This document shows positions 42,763-53,994 of a DNA stretch of 64,000 nt, one piece after another; the stretch's first letter is position 1; each line of letters begins with the position of its first letter. The DNA comes from Diplolepis rosae. Its lineage: Eukaryota; Arthropoda; Insecta; Hymenoptera; Diplolepididae. The stretch covers positions 4,092,001 through 4,156,000 of the forward strand of contig JAPYXD010000753.1 in the NCBI GenBank assembly GCA_030998225.1, in the 5' to 3' direction. The position numbers and the translations under genes were made by a program. Below the pieces are notes generated by a model. The model saw only the letters and a program-made list of their open reading frames with translations, had not been told where the DNA came from and ran no database searches.

Positions 42763-45700
42763 TTAAGCTGCAAACTGTTGAAATAGGTAAGCAGAAGGAA
42801 CCCTAATTGGAATCAATCTGGTATCACCAGAGTTTCCCTTAATAACATAATATTCACGCCCATTAATGCTGTACTTTTTGGCGTCACGAAAATTTTGAAT
42901 CGTTTGGTAAAACGGTGGTGGACTTCTATTGTATAACTTTTGATTATCTGTTGAAGAGTAAAGAGGCGACGAAGATATTTTATTTCGACGATTCTTTCTG
43001 CTGCAGCAAATTTTGATGAAACCTGCGAGAATGCCTTCGAGGATGAGGATTCCTGTCGCTACACAATACCCACTGGCTACGATTTTAAACATCAACTGTA
43101 GATCGGATATCCGAAGACGTTTCTCCTTCGTCGGGAGATTTGGAGGACAATAATTGACCGAAGGTATACTTTCTTTTTTTATATGCTTAATCAGTCCATT
43201 TTCCACCATATAAATTAATCTGGAAATTACATTACATTAAATTACATAGAGACGTTGGAGGGCTTTAGGACGTTTTTGGGACGTCTTGAGAACATCACAG
43301 GAACTTCACTGCTAGACCTTTGGTTGTCTTCTAGACGTCTTTTGTCTATGATAAATTTTTTGATCAAAAGACGATTTTAGGACAGCAAAAGACTAACATG
43401 AAAGTTAATGAGACGTCTTTAGGACGTCTCGAAAACATGCAATGTCCCTGTGCTCAACAGAAGGATATATTGGATATATTGGACTATTTGGCACGCTTTG
43501 AGGACGTCTCATGAACATCAATGTCAGGCTTTTTGACATACTGAGGGCGAGCCTTGCCTGGAAGACGTCTTTTAGACATGAGACATTCTTACGGTAACAA
43601 AATTCCGAAAAATAAAGTTCCTGGGACGTCTTTAAAAAGTCCCTAAGACGTCTCATCTACTAGAGGTCATGGGGACACTAGACGTCTTCGAGACGTCCTG
43701 TCGACTCAGATGTCAGGCTTCTTGTTGTTCTTTAATGTCTCGTGTTTTAAAGGCATCTGTTAGACAATAGACGTCATCAGGAGAGCAAAAACATTGGAGT
43801 CTATGAGACTTCCGTAAGACGTCTCAAAGACGTCCAATGTCTCCTTATTTAAAAGACGTCTTTGAAACATTAAAAATCCTTACAACAACAACAAGCCTGA
43901 CATTAAAGTTATGGGATGTCCTTTAAAGTCTTAATGACGTCCAATGCTCTAGTGTTCACGGTGACACTAGACCTAACCGGGACGTCCTGTCGACTTAAAT
44001 ATCAGGCTTCTTATTCTTTGAATGTCTCGTATTTTAAAGGCATCTGTTAGACAAGAGACGTCATCAGGAGAGCAAAAACAGTGGAGTCTATGAGGCTTCC
44101 TTAAGACGTCTTAAAGACGTCCAATGTCTCATTTTTTAAAAGACTTCAACAAGCCTGACACTATATTTTCCGAGACGTCTTTAAAACGTCCCGAATACGT
44201 CTCATCTCCTAGAGGTCATGGGGACACTTGACGTCTTCGAGACGTTCTGTCGACTTATATGTCAGGCTTCTTATTCTTTGAATGTCTCGTATTTTAAAGG
44301 CATCTTTTAGACAAGAGACGTCATCAGGAGAGCAAAAACATTGGAGTCTATGAGACTTCCTTAAGACGTCTCAAAGACGCCCAATGTCTCCTTATTTAAA
44401 AGACGTCAACAAGCCTGACACTATATTTACCGAGACGTCTTTAAAACGTCCCAAAAACCTCCAAAACCCTAATGGCCATTGAGACGCTGGATCTCTGCAG
44501 ACGAGAGACGTTCTCAGACAGAAAAAATATTAAAGTTCATGAAATTTTCTTAAGACTTCTCAAAACGTCCAATGTCTCATTGTTCACTAAATCTTCATTT
44601 ACTGTATTTAAAATTTTTTATAGAAAATTCGAAGGATAAAAATTTATAAAGAAAGGTGCAACTCATGATTATAGCTATGAATTAATTACTCTTGATCGAA
44701 TATTGATAGAATGGAAGAGTTTTTCCTGAAGGCGAAAGCTCTTTGCATAAAATAAACTGGTTTCGGAACTGCAATGTGACTGCAACGCTGAGATTCAAGA
44801 ACACCCATCCTCGTTTTATTTCGAAAATCTTCGTAAATCAACCACCTTGCAAACTGCATCTCAGTTACGAAGACTTTATCTGAAATCAAAATGTTTTGCA
44901 AATATGTGTGATTTTAATTAAATATCTGTATTTAAAATATAGGACCCCCTCCTAAAAAAAAAGAAAAAAAAATACCAACTTGTAGTCTGGATTCGTTTGA
45001 GCAGTTCTTCTCCAGTTATAAAATAATCTGTAATGAACTCTCCGTACTTCCACTGGACGGATTTTTTCATCGATTCAAAATCTCCAAATTCCTGAAATGT
45101 GAACAATTTTGCAAAAAATTTTTGATTTCTTATAAGCACTTATCTGAATACTAAAAAAATAAAACAAAGTCCCACGTTCTCTATTGCACTATCGACAGCT
45201 CGACCTTTCATGGCAAACCATCTGAAGTTTCTGTAAACCATGTCATCGATCGAATCGATTCCCAAAGTGTAATGTGATAAGGTCAAAAAAGCTGTGAGAT
45301 TGGCTGTGTAAAATGAGGACAAAATTGTCACAAATATCCACCACGAGGCGAAAAGTAAACGCGTGCAATCTAAAAATATTAGTTCAATATGTAAAACAAT
45401 GACATTTTTATTTAATATTCTAGAAGAATACCTTGATGGCAGTTTCGGAAAGGAATCCAATCTGAGAGAATCCAAGTAATTTCAAAATCTGTTTCCGAAA
45501 TATTCCGAATCAATCCGAAAAACATTTTCAACCTTATTCGATGGAAAACGGTTAAAAATCTATCCTAATCAATTAGAATCAACCCAAATCTATCCGAGTT
45601 CCGATTTACATCGAACGAAATTCAAAACGTTTTTCAGATTAGTTATGAATAATTTAGAATGACTCGGAATAGTTCTGATTCGCTCGGATTAAATTCCAAT

Positions 45701-48700
45701 TCAAAACTTTCACCAGGGTAGTAACCAATTTTAATTTGCGTACCTGCACGAGGCGTAGCAGTTGTTCCCTGCTTTAGTAATCCTCCGTAAACAAACCACA
45801 TACATCGTGGCAAAGTGTACCTCCACATTTGTTCATCTTTTGAATATAAATGACTAAAAAGAAATTTGCGATTAGATTTTATATATCGATTCTTCTTATG
45901 TAAAATACATAAATTATAAATGGTCTTGAAGACTTGGGATTTTTAGAAGACATCAATTGAACTGACATGGTTATCCTAAAGACGTCTATTAAACGTCTTA
46001 AAGACGTCTTTTAGACGCTCTAAACACGTCTTTTAGAAGTTCTAAAGACGTCTTTTAGAAGTTCTAAACACGTCTTTTAGAAGTTCTAAAGACGTCTTTT
46101 AGACGCTCTAAACACGTCTTTTAGAAGTTCTAAAGACGTCTTTTAGAAGTTCTAAATGTGACCATGTCCCTGCACCCACTGGATGCATGGAAGACAAAAG
46201 CCACTGGGAAAACATAGGGGCACTGGAAGACCTTGAGACGTTCTGAGGGCGTCCCATGGATTTCAGTGTCAGGTTTCTTGCTGTCCTAAAGATATGTCTT
46301 TTTTGAGTGACGTCTTTAAGCTAAAAGCTAACTTAAGGACAACAAAATGTATGAAATTGGAGTCCTCGGGACGTACTTAAGACGTCCTAAAGACGTCTCA
46401 AGAATGACCTGTGAACTTCGATATAAAGATGCCATTAGTCTTCAAGGCGCTCCCTGTAGGCACAATACTTAGGACGTCTGAGAAAAGACTTTGAGACGTT
46501 ACAAGGACGTCTAATGTTGGTCCAATTGACGTACCAAAGATGTTTAATGTCCAAAAGACGCCCTAAAAACATCTTTAAAACACAAGATACACCTGGGACG
46601 TCATCTGTACTGACATTGAACGTCTTGAAAAAGTCCCTAGGACGTCTAAAAGACAGGTACCAAAAGACGTCCAAGAGACGCCCAATAGACATTCTTATGA
46701 TGTCTTTATATTTTTTGCCCGCTGGGCTACATCTTAAATACGTCTCAAAAACGACCCAGGGACAACAGTGTCGAGCTTTTTGTTGTTTTAAGGACGTTCC
46801 ATGTTTTGAAGACGTATATCGGATGTTGTGCTGAAGGGAAAAGCCATCACAAGCAGGCACAGGGAGATTGGACGACTTTGGGTTGCTATAAGGACGTCCA
46901 ATAGACCTTAGTGTCAGGTTTTTGTTGTCCTTTGGAAATCTTACGTCTAAAAGACGTCTTTGGCATATGAGAGAGATAAAAGCCTGACACAGAAGTCCAT
47001 GGAAGGTCCTTAAAATGCCATAAAGGCATTCTTACAAGGACCTAGAGATTTTGGTATCAAATTCCTTTCTATTATGAAGACGTTCCATCACTAAGACGTC
47101 TTTTAGATATGAGACGTCCACAGCCTGACAATGGAGTTTGTGCAGCCCTAGCGGGCATGGGGACATAGTCGTCTTTGAGGCGTCCATAAAACGTCTTTAG
47201 GATCTCTATTTCTGTCCATTTGATGTTTTGCAGACGTCATATGTTCAAAAGACGTCCTTAGACTTGAGATGTCTGAAAGACATCAATCGGATAGACATGG
47301 GTGTTTTAAATACGTCTTTTAGACGCCCTAAAAGCAACTATGTCCCCATACCTACTGTGACCTCTTCAAGACGTCTCAAAGACGTCTAATCTCTCCATGT
47401 CTTCTGGTTTATTGATTAATTTAATAAATAAATATAATGAGCTACCGAATTTGAATAGAGAGCCATATTGTTGGGCCAACGATGAGAAGAGCTGTAAGGA
47501 TCGAATACCAAACTTCTGGACTAAAAGGTGCCAGGAGACCAGATCCCGTTGCGGATCCTGCTGGTCTTCTCATTAAAAATGTCATCTCCATTTCATCTAT
47601 CGCTGTACTGTAATTGATGATTTCATCTAGCTTCGGCATAATTGGCAAAAATGCAACTATCATATCCACCTGCTACGTTTAAAGGAAAAAGTTATTTTTT
47701 CTTTATTTTTTTGGACGTCTTGAAGACGTTTTTAGAAAGTCCAACAGACTTCAATGCCAGGATTTTTATTGCCTTTTGGATCTCTCTTTACTTTGAGCAT
47801 CGAGACATCCTGATGTCCTCAAAACGTCTCAAGAACGTTTCACAAACTTCAATATTAGGTTTTTTGGTGCCTTCGAGACGTCTTTTATTCTAAAGACGAC
47901 CTTGAGACATGAGACATCCTCAGGACAGGAAAAATCATGACATTGATGTCTTCAAAACGTTGCTTAGACGTCCCAAAAACGTCCCGATTATTACATATAA
48001 CCAAGTCCAGCGGACGTTGGACGTTAAATTATTTATACAAAAAAAAATTAATTTTTTCTATAACAGTCAATAAATAGACCAAAATTGTTAAGAATTCCTA
48101 AAATTAAATGAAAATTTATGAGCAAATAAGTATGGAGACATTGGACGTCATTGGAACGTCACAAGGACGTCTGGCGAGCTGCATTGTTTAACTCTCCCGA
48201 AGACGTTTTGTATCTCGAAAAACGTCTTTTAGACATAAGACATTAAGAAGCCATTAAGGAGCCAACAATTAAGTCCTCAGGACGTATTTAAATCATTTCA
48301 AAGACGTCTAACGTCTCCGTATCTTTCGAAAAAACACTGTTCTGGCGTAAACGAAACAGAACTATTCCGAGCCATTCCGAAACCTGTTTCCGTACCATTT
48401 GGAGTAATTTGAAATCAATCCGAAAAACGTTTTGTATCTCGTTTGATGAAAAATGGTCAAAAATCAATCCAATTTAATCCGATTCATTCCGCTTCAATTC
48501 GAATCAATCCGAACCAACCCGAGCTCGGATTGATTCAAACCGAAATTTCAATCTGAATCATTTCTATTCAATTCAATCAATCCGAGCTTGGATCGACTCG
48601 GATTGAAAACTTGGTTCGGATTCGTTTGGATTGATGCCTCGAATTAGATCGAATTGATTTTGAACCTATTTTCATCAAATGAGATACAAAACGTTTTTCG

Positions 48701-50180
48701 GATTGGCTTCGAATTACTCCAAATGATTCGAAACCGATTTCGAAAGGATTCGGATTCGTTCGGATTGATGCCTCGAATTAGATCGAATTGATTTTTGACC
48801 GATTTTCATCAAACGCGATACAAATCGTTTTTCGGATTAGTTTCGAATTATTCCAAGTGGCTCGGAGATTTCGAAATCGTTCGGATTTAATTCCTTTCCA
48901 AAACTCTCGCCGTGCTGTCAAAAATAAAGTTTTACCAAAAGTAAACCTCGTTATGTCCAAAAATTCTTGAATTCGATCAGTAAAACGATATTCAGGTATT
49001 GGGAATTATTCAAAACCAATCCGAAAAACGTTTTGCATCTTGTTTGATGATAAACAGTCAAAAATCAATTCGCCTCAATCCGATTTATTCCGCTACAATT
49101 CGAGGCATCAATCCGAATGAATCCAAACCAATTTTACAATCCGAATAAATCTGAGTTCGGATGGATCCAAACAGAATATTCAATACGAATCATTCCGACC
49201 TCGGATTGATTCGGATTTAATATTCGGTTTAGATCAATTCGAGCCTGAATTGAGTCGGAATCATTCGGATTGATTCTTAACCATTTTCCACGAAACGAAA
49301 TTTCGATAGAGCTTGGAATAGCTCTGATTCGCTCGGATTGAATTCGAATCGGTTTGTTTCTTGATTTGTTCCCATGATTGAAATTCATCATTCAAATTTC
49401 TTACATTTTTGGCAAGCATGCTCACGATTCCAGTTTTGTCATCTCCGAGAAATTGTTCCACAGGTGGTACAATTTTATAAGTGAAACTAAATCTATTTTT
49501 CAACATATCCAAAATTTGAAAAGCATAACCTTGTCCAACAAGAACGCCATTATGTTCTTGAATACTTGAAAAAGGCGGATCCTGTAGAAAATATTTAAAA
49601 ATGTTGGGTTTCAAGAATTTTTCAAAAGCTTTTGAAAAATTATGTAATGCGTCTGGAACTGGTGGGAGGAGACGTGATAATTCGAAAATAAACTTTATGA
49701 TTTTCAAATTTTCTTACTTTCAAGTTCTGTCTTATTCTAAAATTTACTTATTTGCAAATCATTTATTAAATTTCCATAAGATTCGGTTATCGATTTTTAA
49801 AAATTTGTAATAAAAAGATCACCAATGGTTCAATGATTAATAAACAGAATCTCCGAAACGTTTCAATTTTAAAATTCACTAATTTTCTGATTGGAGGTTA
49901 ATTTTTAAAAACTTGGAGATTAAGAACATTTTGAAAAGTGCTTTCAAAAACTATTTCATAAAAAACAGTAAAAACTGTGGTTCAAAACTGCAAAGAACGC
50001 ATTACGTAATTTTCAAATCGCCACTAAAAGGATTCCAAATAAACAATTTTTAACAAGAAATTATTTTTTTTTAATTTCTATTTTTTGGAAAAAAATTTAC
50101 CTCCCAGCTCGTAATCCGAATTTCCTGAAGAGTATTGGTTTCCGCTAGTGGCGAAACGAAAGAATTGTTCGTCGTCATTG
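42763..50180 (-). CDS. Ir93a: Ionotropic receptor, IR93a-like (8 exons seen, N-terminus not found)
   Basis: Subunit of an insect ligand-gated cation channel; IR93a works with IR25a and others in temperature and humidity sensing. Exons: 50180-50101, 49581-49405, 47669-47446, 45853-45744, 45369-45176, 45091-44980, 44879-44690, 43219-42763; all phases agree. Together they give about 513 codons. The S1 lobe begins LQEIRITSWEDPPFSS and GVLVGQGYAFQILD. Helix M1 is VWYSILTALLIVGPTIWLSI, the pore loop contains MWFVYGGLLKQG, M2 carries SFYTANLTAFLTL (the SYTANLAAF motif), the S2 lobe follows, and M3 is FKIVASGYCVATGILILEG after NYCPPNLPTKEKRLRISDL. The IR93a call rests on GGLLKQGTTATP, LLFASWWIFVTIL and DQELIYMVENGLIKH. 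Two donors are weak (GTGGGA at 45175, GTTGGT at 44979). The amino-terminal domain of several hundred residues is missing here, in distant exons or lost. Introns are full of family A and B repeats. Confidence 0.82.
43245..44590. repeat. GACGTC tandem array in IR93a last intron
   Basis: Units starting GGGACACTAGACGTC at 43672, 43961 and 44221 (steps 289 and 260) share CAGGCTTCTTATTCTTTG, AAAGGCATCTGTTAGACA and GACGTCATCAGGAGAGCAAA. Preceding and following blocks are single degraded copies. Confidence 0.7.
45431..45718. mobile_element. Family B MITE in IR93a intron, TA target
   Basis: TA at 45429-45430 and 45719-45720. Ends CCTTGATGGCAGTTTCGG and AAAACTTTCACCAGGG. It sits between the pore-loop exon (from 45744) and the M2 exon (to 45369), only 25 bp from the former. 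Confidence 0.8.
45981..46156 (+). repeat. Minisatellite, eight 22-bp units
   Basis: Exactly eight 22-mers of the form (G/C)ACGTCTTTTAGAAGTTCTAA+A fill 45981-46156. Units starting with G alternate with units starting with C from the second on, giving a 44-bp higher-order period, and GCTCTAAA replaces GTTCTAAA at units 2 and 6. It is a local expansion of a GACGTC element. Confidence 0.85.
46160..47400. repeat. GACGTC-family copies in IR93a intron
   Basis: A run of adjoining degraded copies, with the intact long element 46452-46726 inside. Tips such as CACCCACTGGATG near 46170, GCCACTGGG near 46200 and CTGTGACC near 47352 mark unit ends. Confidence 0.6.
46452..46726 (+). mobile_element. 275-bp GACGTC MITE (family A, long subfamily)
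   Basis: CCCTGTAGGCACAATACTTAG to TTTTTTGCCCGCTGGG. CT flanks both sides (46450-46451, 46727-46728). It is an inverted, somewhat diverged match to 1543-1817 and shares the TTAAAACACAAGATA core with 14224 and 28856. Confidence 0.78.
47700..48330. repeat. GACGTC-family copies in IR93a intron
   Basis: Two or three degraded units with CTTGAAGACG, GAGACGTCTTTTATTC and CAAGGACGTCTGGCG words. The first begins just upstream (minus-strand sense) of the exon at 47669. Confidence 0.55.
48346..49370. repeat. Two family B MITEs in IR93a intron
   Basis: One copy spans about 48346-48912 (left tip TTCTGGCGTAAACG, right tip AAAACTCTCGCCGTG); a second about 48990-49365. CCGA words on the left and TCGG on the right of each. 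The second ends about 40 bp from the splice donor of the exon at 49405. Bases 48760-48970 are an inverted match to 51065-51290. Confidence 0.65.
48760..48970 (-). repeat. Inverted duplicate arm 1 (partner 51065-51290)
   Basis: AAAATAAAGTTTTACCAAAA followed by GTTATGTCCAAAAATTCTTG, plus family B sequence, is the reverse complement of 51065-51290 with few differences. The matching region goes past the end of the family B element into non-repeat DNA, so a piece of unique sequence was copied with it. Confidence 0.75.
49600..50100. other. IR93a intron, AT-rich, nothing recognised
   Basis: Intron between the exons at 49581 and 50101 (minus strand). No repeat family or other feature seen. The open frame on the minus strand running across 49707-49582 is upstream intron read-through. 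Confidence 0.5.
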
Positions 50181-50639
50181 CTTTTTAAAATCTTCTTTGC
50201 CCCCTGTCATTTTTTCTTCAATTAAATTTTGTCACAATTTTGCCACAAGTCACAGAAGTAACAATTCTCATACATGCTCAAAAACTAGCATCTGGTATTT
50301 TTTCTTTCCGAGTCTTTTAATCATTTTCATACTTTCAATTTTGGTTCCTAATTTATAAAAAATGAAAAATAGTTGTGAAATAAATTATGTATTGAATTAT
50401 AAACAAAAATATCAGCAATAAGGAAAAAAAAATTTTTAAATGAGCTCAAATAAATTAGGCTAATAAATTTCCAAAGTTTAAAAAAAAAATTTCATTTAAG
50501 ATAGAATTTTCAAAAATGTTCCAAATATTCTTATCTCCCTAATGCATGATGTGATAGAAAAAGAAAGTATTATCTTTGTAAGAATAGAGAAATAAAGAGT
50601 AATTATAGGAGACAAGTTAACAGGTTGAACCTTGACTTA

Positions 50640-50759
50640 GCTATGGTCTCCTGGGGCTCAGGTTGAGGGTAAAAAGCCCACAGGTGCCCCTGTTTGGTTC
50701 CAGGGATCGTAACGAGATCCCAGGTGAATCGATACTGACACTTGTTTCCATTACTCATC
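50640..50759 (-). CDS. Candidate extra exon upstream of IR93a-like gene
   Basis: On the minus strand a strong acceptor (CTTTCCCCCTTGTACCTATAG) ends at 50760, followed by an open frame reading MSNGNKCQYRFTWDLVTIPG and then HLWAFYPQPEPQETIAKSR. Composition is balanced and unlike AT-driven shadow frames, and the strand and position suit the amino-terminal domain of the IR gene. However, the candidate donor after AAGTCAAG leaves a phase that does not fit the exon at 50180 directly, so another exon would be needed. No domain is recognised. Confidence 0.3.
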
Positions 50760-51064
50760 CTATAGGTACAAGGGGGAAAGTAGCATAGCAATTCAAGTTG
50801 TCCCCACATTAAATACACATGTGTGAGTGTCTACACGTATGCACCAATCAAACACCTATATCCACTTATGACTTTCCACGTATATGGAATTATCCAACAC
50901 AAAAGGTGTCGAACCAATTACTGTGAATTGCTACGCCCGCACGAATGAAAAAGCAATGTAATAGACTCTCTGAAACTAAGTAAAGTAACAAAAATAAATA
51001 TTTGTTTTGATGAGGGCGAAGCGAAATAATGACCAATATATCGTATTAATGATCGAATCTCATA

Positions 51065-51290
51065 TGTCAAGCATTCAAGAACTTTTGGACATAACGGGGT
51101 TTACTTTTGGTAAAACTTTATTTTTGATAGCACGGCGAGCGTTTTTGAAAGGAATTAAATCCGAACGATTCCGAAATCTCCGAACCACTTGGAGTAATTC
51201 GAAGCCAATCCGAAAAACGGTTTGTATCTCATTTGATGAAAATAGGTCAAAAATCAATTCGATCTAATTCGAGGCATCAATCCGAACGAA
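51065..51290 (+). repeat. Inverted duplicate arm 2 (partner 48760-48970)
   Basis: ATTCAAGAACTTTTGGACAT, then TTTTGGTAAAACTTTATTTT, then AAATCCGAACGATTCCGAAA: the inverse of arm 1. The two arms bracket the IR exons at 49405-49581 and 50101-50180 and the candidate exon at 50640-50759. Confidence 0.75.
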
Positions 51291-52860
51291 TCCGAATCCT
51301 TCCGAAGTCGGTTTCGAACCACTTGGAGTAATTCGAAGCCAATCCGAAAAACGTTTTGTATCTCATTTGATGAAAATCGGTTCAAAACCAATTCGATCTA
51401 ATTCGAGGCATCAATCTGAACGAATCCGAATCCTTCCGAAATCGGTTTCGAACCATTTGGAGTAATTCGAAGCCAATCCGAAAAACGGTTTGTATCTCAT
51501 TTGATGAAAATAGGTCAAAAATCAATCCGATCTAATTCGAGGCATCAATCTGAACGAATCCGAATCCTTCCGAAATCGGTTTCGAACCATTTGGAGTAAT
51601 TCGAAGCCAATCCGAAAAACGGTTTGTATCTCATTTGATGAAAATAGGTCAAAAATCAATCCGATCTAATTCGAGGCATCAATCTGAACGAATCCGAATC
51701 CTTCCGAAATCGGTTTCGAACCGCTTGGAGTAATTCGAAGCCAATCGGAAAAACGGTTTGTATCTCATTTGATGAAAATAGGTCAAAAATCAATTCGATC
51801 TATTTCGAGGCATCAATCCGAACGAATCCGAATCCTTCCGAAGTCGGTTTCGAACCACTTGGAGTAATTCGAAGCCAATCCGAAAAACGTTTTGTATCTC
51901 ATTTAATGAAAATAGGTCAAAAATCAATTCGATCTAATTCGAGGCATCAATCTGAACGAATCCGAATCCTTCCGAAATCGGTTTCGAACCGCTTGGAGTA
52001 ATTCGAAGCCAATCGGAAAAACGGTTTGTATCTCATTTGATGAAAATAGGTCAAAAATCAATTCGATCTATTTCGAGGCATCAATCCGAACGAATCCGAA
52101 TCCTTCCGAAGTCGGTTTCGAACCACTTGGAGTAATTCGAAGCCAATCCGAAAAACGTTTTGTATCTCATTTAATGAAAATAGGTCAAAAACCAATTCGA
52201 TCTAATTCGAGGCATCAATCTGAACGAATCCGAATCCTTCCGAAATCGGTTTCGAACCACTTGGAGTAATTCGAAGCCAATCGGAAAAACGGTTTGTATC
52301 TCATTTGATGAAAATAGGTCAAAAATCAATTCGATCTAATTCAAGGCATTAATCCGAACGAATCCGAATCCTTCCGAAATCGGTTTAGAACCATTTGGAG
52401 TAATTCGAAGCCAATCCGAAAAACGGTTTGTATCTCATTTGATGAAAATCGGTTCAAAACCAATTCGATCTAATTCGAGGCATCAATCTGAACGAATCCG
52501 AATCCTTCCGAAATCGGTTTCGAACCATTTGGAGTAATTCGAAGCCAATCCGAAAAACGGTTTGTATCTCATTTGATGAAAATAGGTTCAAAACCAATTC
52601 GATCTAATTCAAGGCATCAATCTGCACGAATCCGAATCCTTCCGAAATCGGTTTCGAACCACTTGGAGTAATTCGAAGCCAATCCGAAAAACGTTTTGTA
52701 TCTCATTTGATGAAAATAGATCAAAAACCAATTCGATCTAATTCAAGGCATCAATCTGCACGAATCCGAATCCTTCCGAAATCGGTTTCGAACCGCTTGG
52801 AGTAATTCGAAGCCAATCGGAAAAACGGTTTGTATCTCATTTGATGAAAATAGGTCAAAA
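51137..52860. repeat. 134-bp satellite array, about 13 units, from family B
   Basis: GAGGCATCAAT (or AAGGCATYAAT) starts at 51271 and then every 134 bases without exception to 52745 (12 starts), with a partial unit before. Each unit contains GAATCCGAATCCTTCCGAA, CTTGGAGTAATTCGAAGCC and GTATCTCATTTGATGAAAAT. The units at 51673+51807 and 51941+52075 repeat the same pair of variants, so a 268-bp dimer was duplicated. At 52860-53110 the array passes into an ordinary family B right half ending TTGACCAATTTTCATCAAA. Confidence 0.9.
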
Positions 52861-53119
52861 ATCAATCCAATTTAATCCGATTCATTCCGCTTCAATTCGA
52901 ATCAATCTAAACCAATCCGAGCTCGGGTAGTTCTAAACCGAATTTTCGATCCAAATAAATCCGAGGTCGAAATGATTCAGATGAAATTTCAGTTTTAATC
53001 AATCCGAGCTCGGGTTGGTTCAGATTGATTCGGATTGAAACAGAATGAATCGGATTAAATTGGATTGATTTTTGACCAATTTTCATCAAATGAGATACAA
53101 AACGTTTTTCGTAAGCATC

Positions 53120-53450
53120 GGGGAATTGGCCGTCTTGGGGACGTCAGTAAGCACAGAGACTTTGGACGCCTTCAGGACGTCTTAAAGACGTTCCACGGAT
53201 CTCTGTGTTTTTGTTGTCCTGAAGACGTCTTATGTCTCAAAGACATTTTTTAGACGAAAGCCGTCTGAAAAACAAGAAAAACCAGTCATTGAAGTCTTTG
53301 AGACGTCTTTAAGAAGTCTCCAAATTTTCTTCAATTTCCAGTTTCCCAATGGGCCCATGGATATTCAACGTCTATAGGACGTCCAAAAAGACGCCTTCGG
53401 AACATGAGACGTTTTCAGAACGTCAAAAAGACTTTGGGCTTTTATTGTTT
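53120..53450. repeat. GACGTC-family copies
   Basis: GTCTTGGGGACGTCAGTAAG, a unit with CAGGACGTCTTAAAGACG, and a tip CCCAATGGGCCCATGG near 53345. It directly follows the family B element. Confidence 0.55.
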
Positions 53451-53489
53451 CAATCGTTTTTAATATGGTTTTTGTGACTAGAAGTTCTT

Positions 53490-53990
53490 CATAATTTTTA
53501 TAACTTTATCGTAACAATGTTACATAAAGTTGATGCAACTGTTATAGAACAGACTTATAGAATTTAGTTAGAACTAATGCCATAGAGAATCAGTTACTGT
53601 TATCTCGGAATTCTAATGTAACAGCAGTTACATAATGGTTAGTTTTTACAGTTACATAATAATAATATAACTCTATCATAACATTGTTACATCATTGTTA
53701 TGCGACTCTTAAAAAACAGAGTTATGGAATTTAGTTAGAATTAATGCCATCGAGAATCTGTTAATGTTATCTAGGAAATCTGATGCAACAGCAATTACAT
53801 TACGGTTACTTTTAACAGTTACATAAGATAACAGAAAATTAACGTAACATCATCTTCACTTCACAACTATTGAACTCTGTTGAAACTGATGGAAAAATCC
53901 TTGTAATACTTGCTATGTAACACTTACTTAGCAAAAGGTACGTAATAGTTACGTTACTTTGTTCATTTTTTATCATAATATAGTTACAGA
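53490..53990. repeat. GTTAC/GTAAC palindromic repeat, 167-bp tandem duplication
   Basis: GAATTTAGTTAGAA starts at 53560 and 53727 (167 apart), each followed by AATGCCAT.GAGAATC and an ACAGTTACATAA end. TGTAAC and GTTACA words alternate throughout, so the region can fold extensively. Similar words continue to about 53990. Confidence 0.65.
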
Positions 53991-53994
53991 ACCC

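Noticed and set aside
45981..46156. Possible CRISPR-like array
   Set aside because: Units are directly adjacent without spacers and the genome is eukaryotic; it is a minisatellite.
49261..49404. Extension of the IR93a S1 frame beyond NVRNLNDEFQSW
   Set aside because: A GTAAGA donor at 49404 ends the exon in the right phase for the next one, and the extension enters a family B MITE.
51137..52860. CRISPR or coding-repeat interpretation of the 134-bp array
   Set aside because: No unique spacers and no long frame; the unit is MITE-derived.
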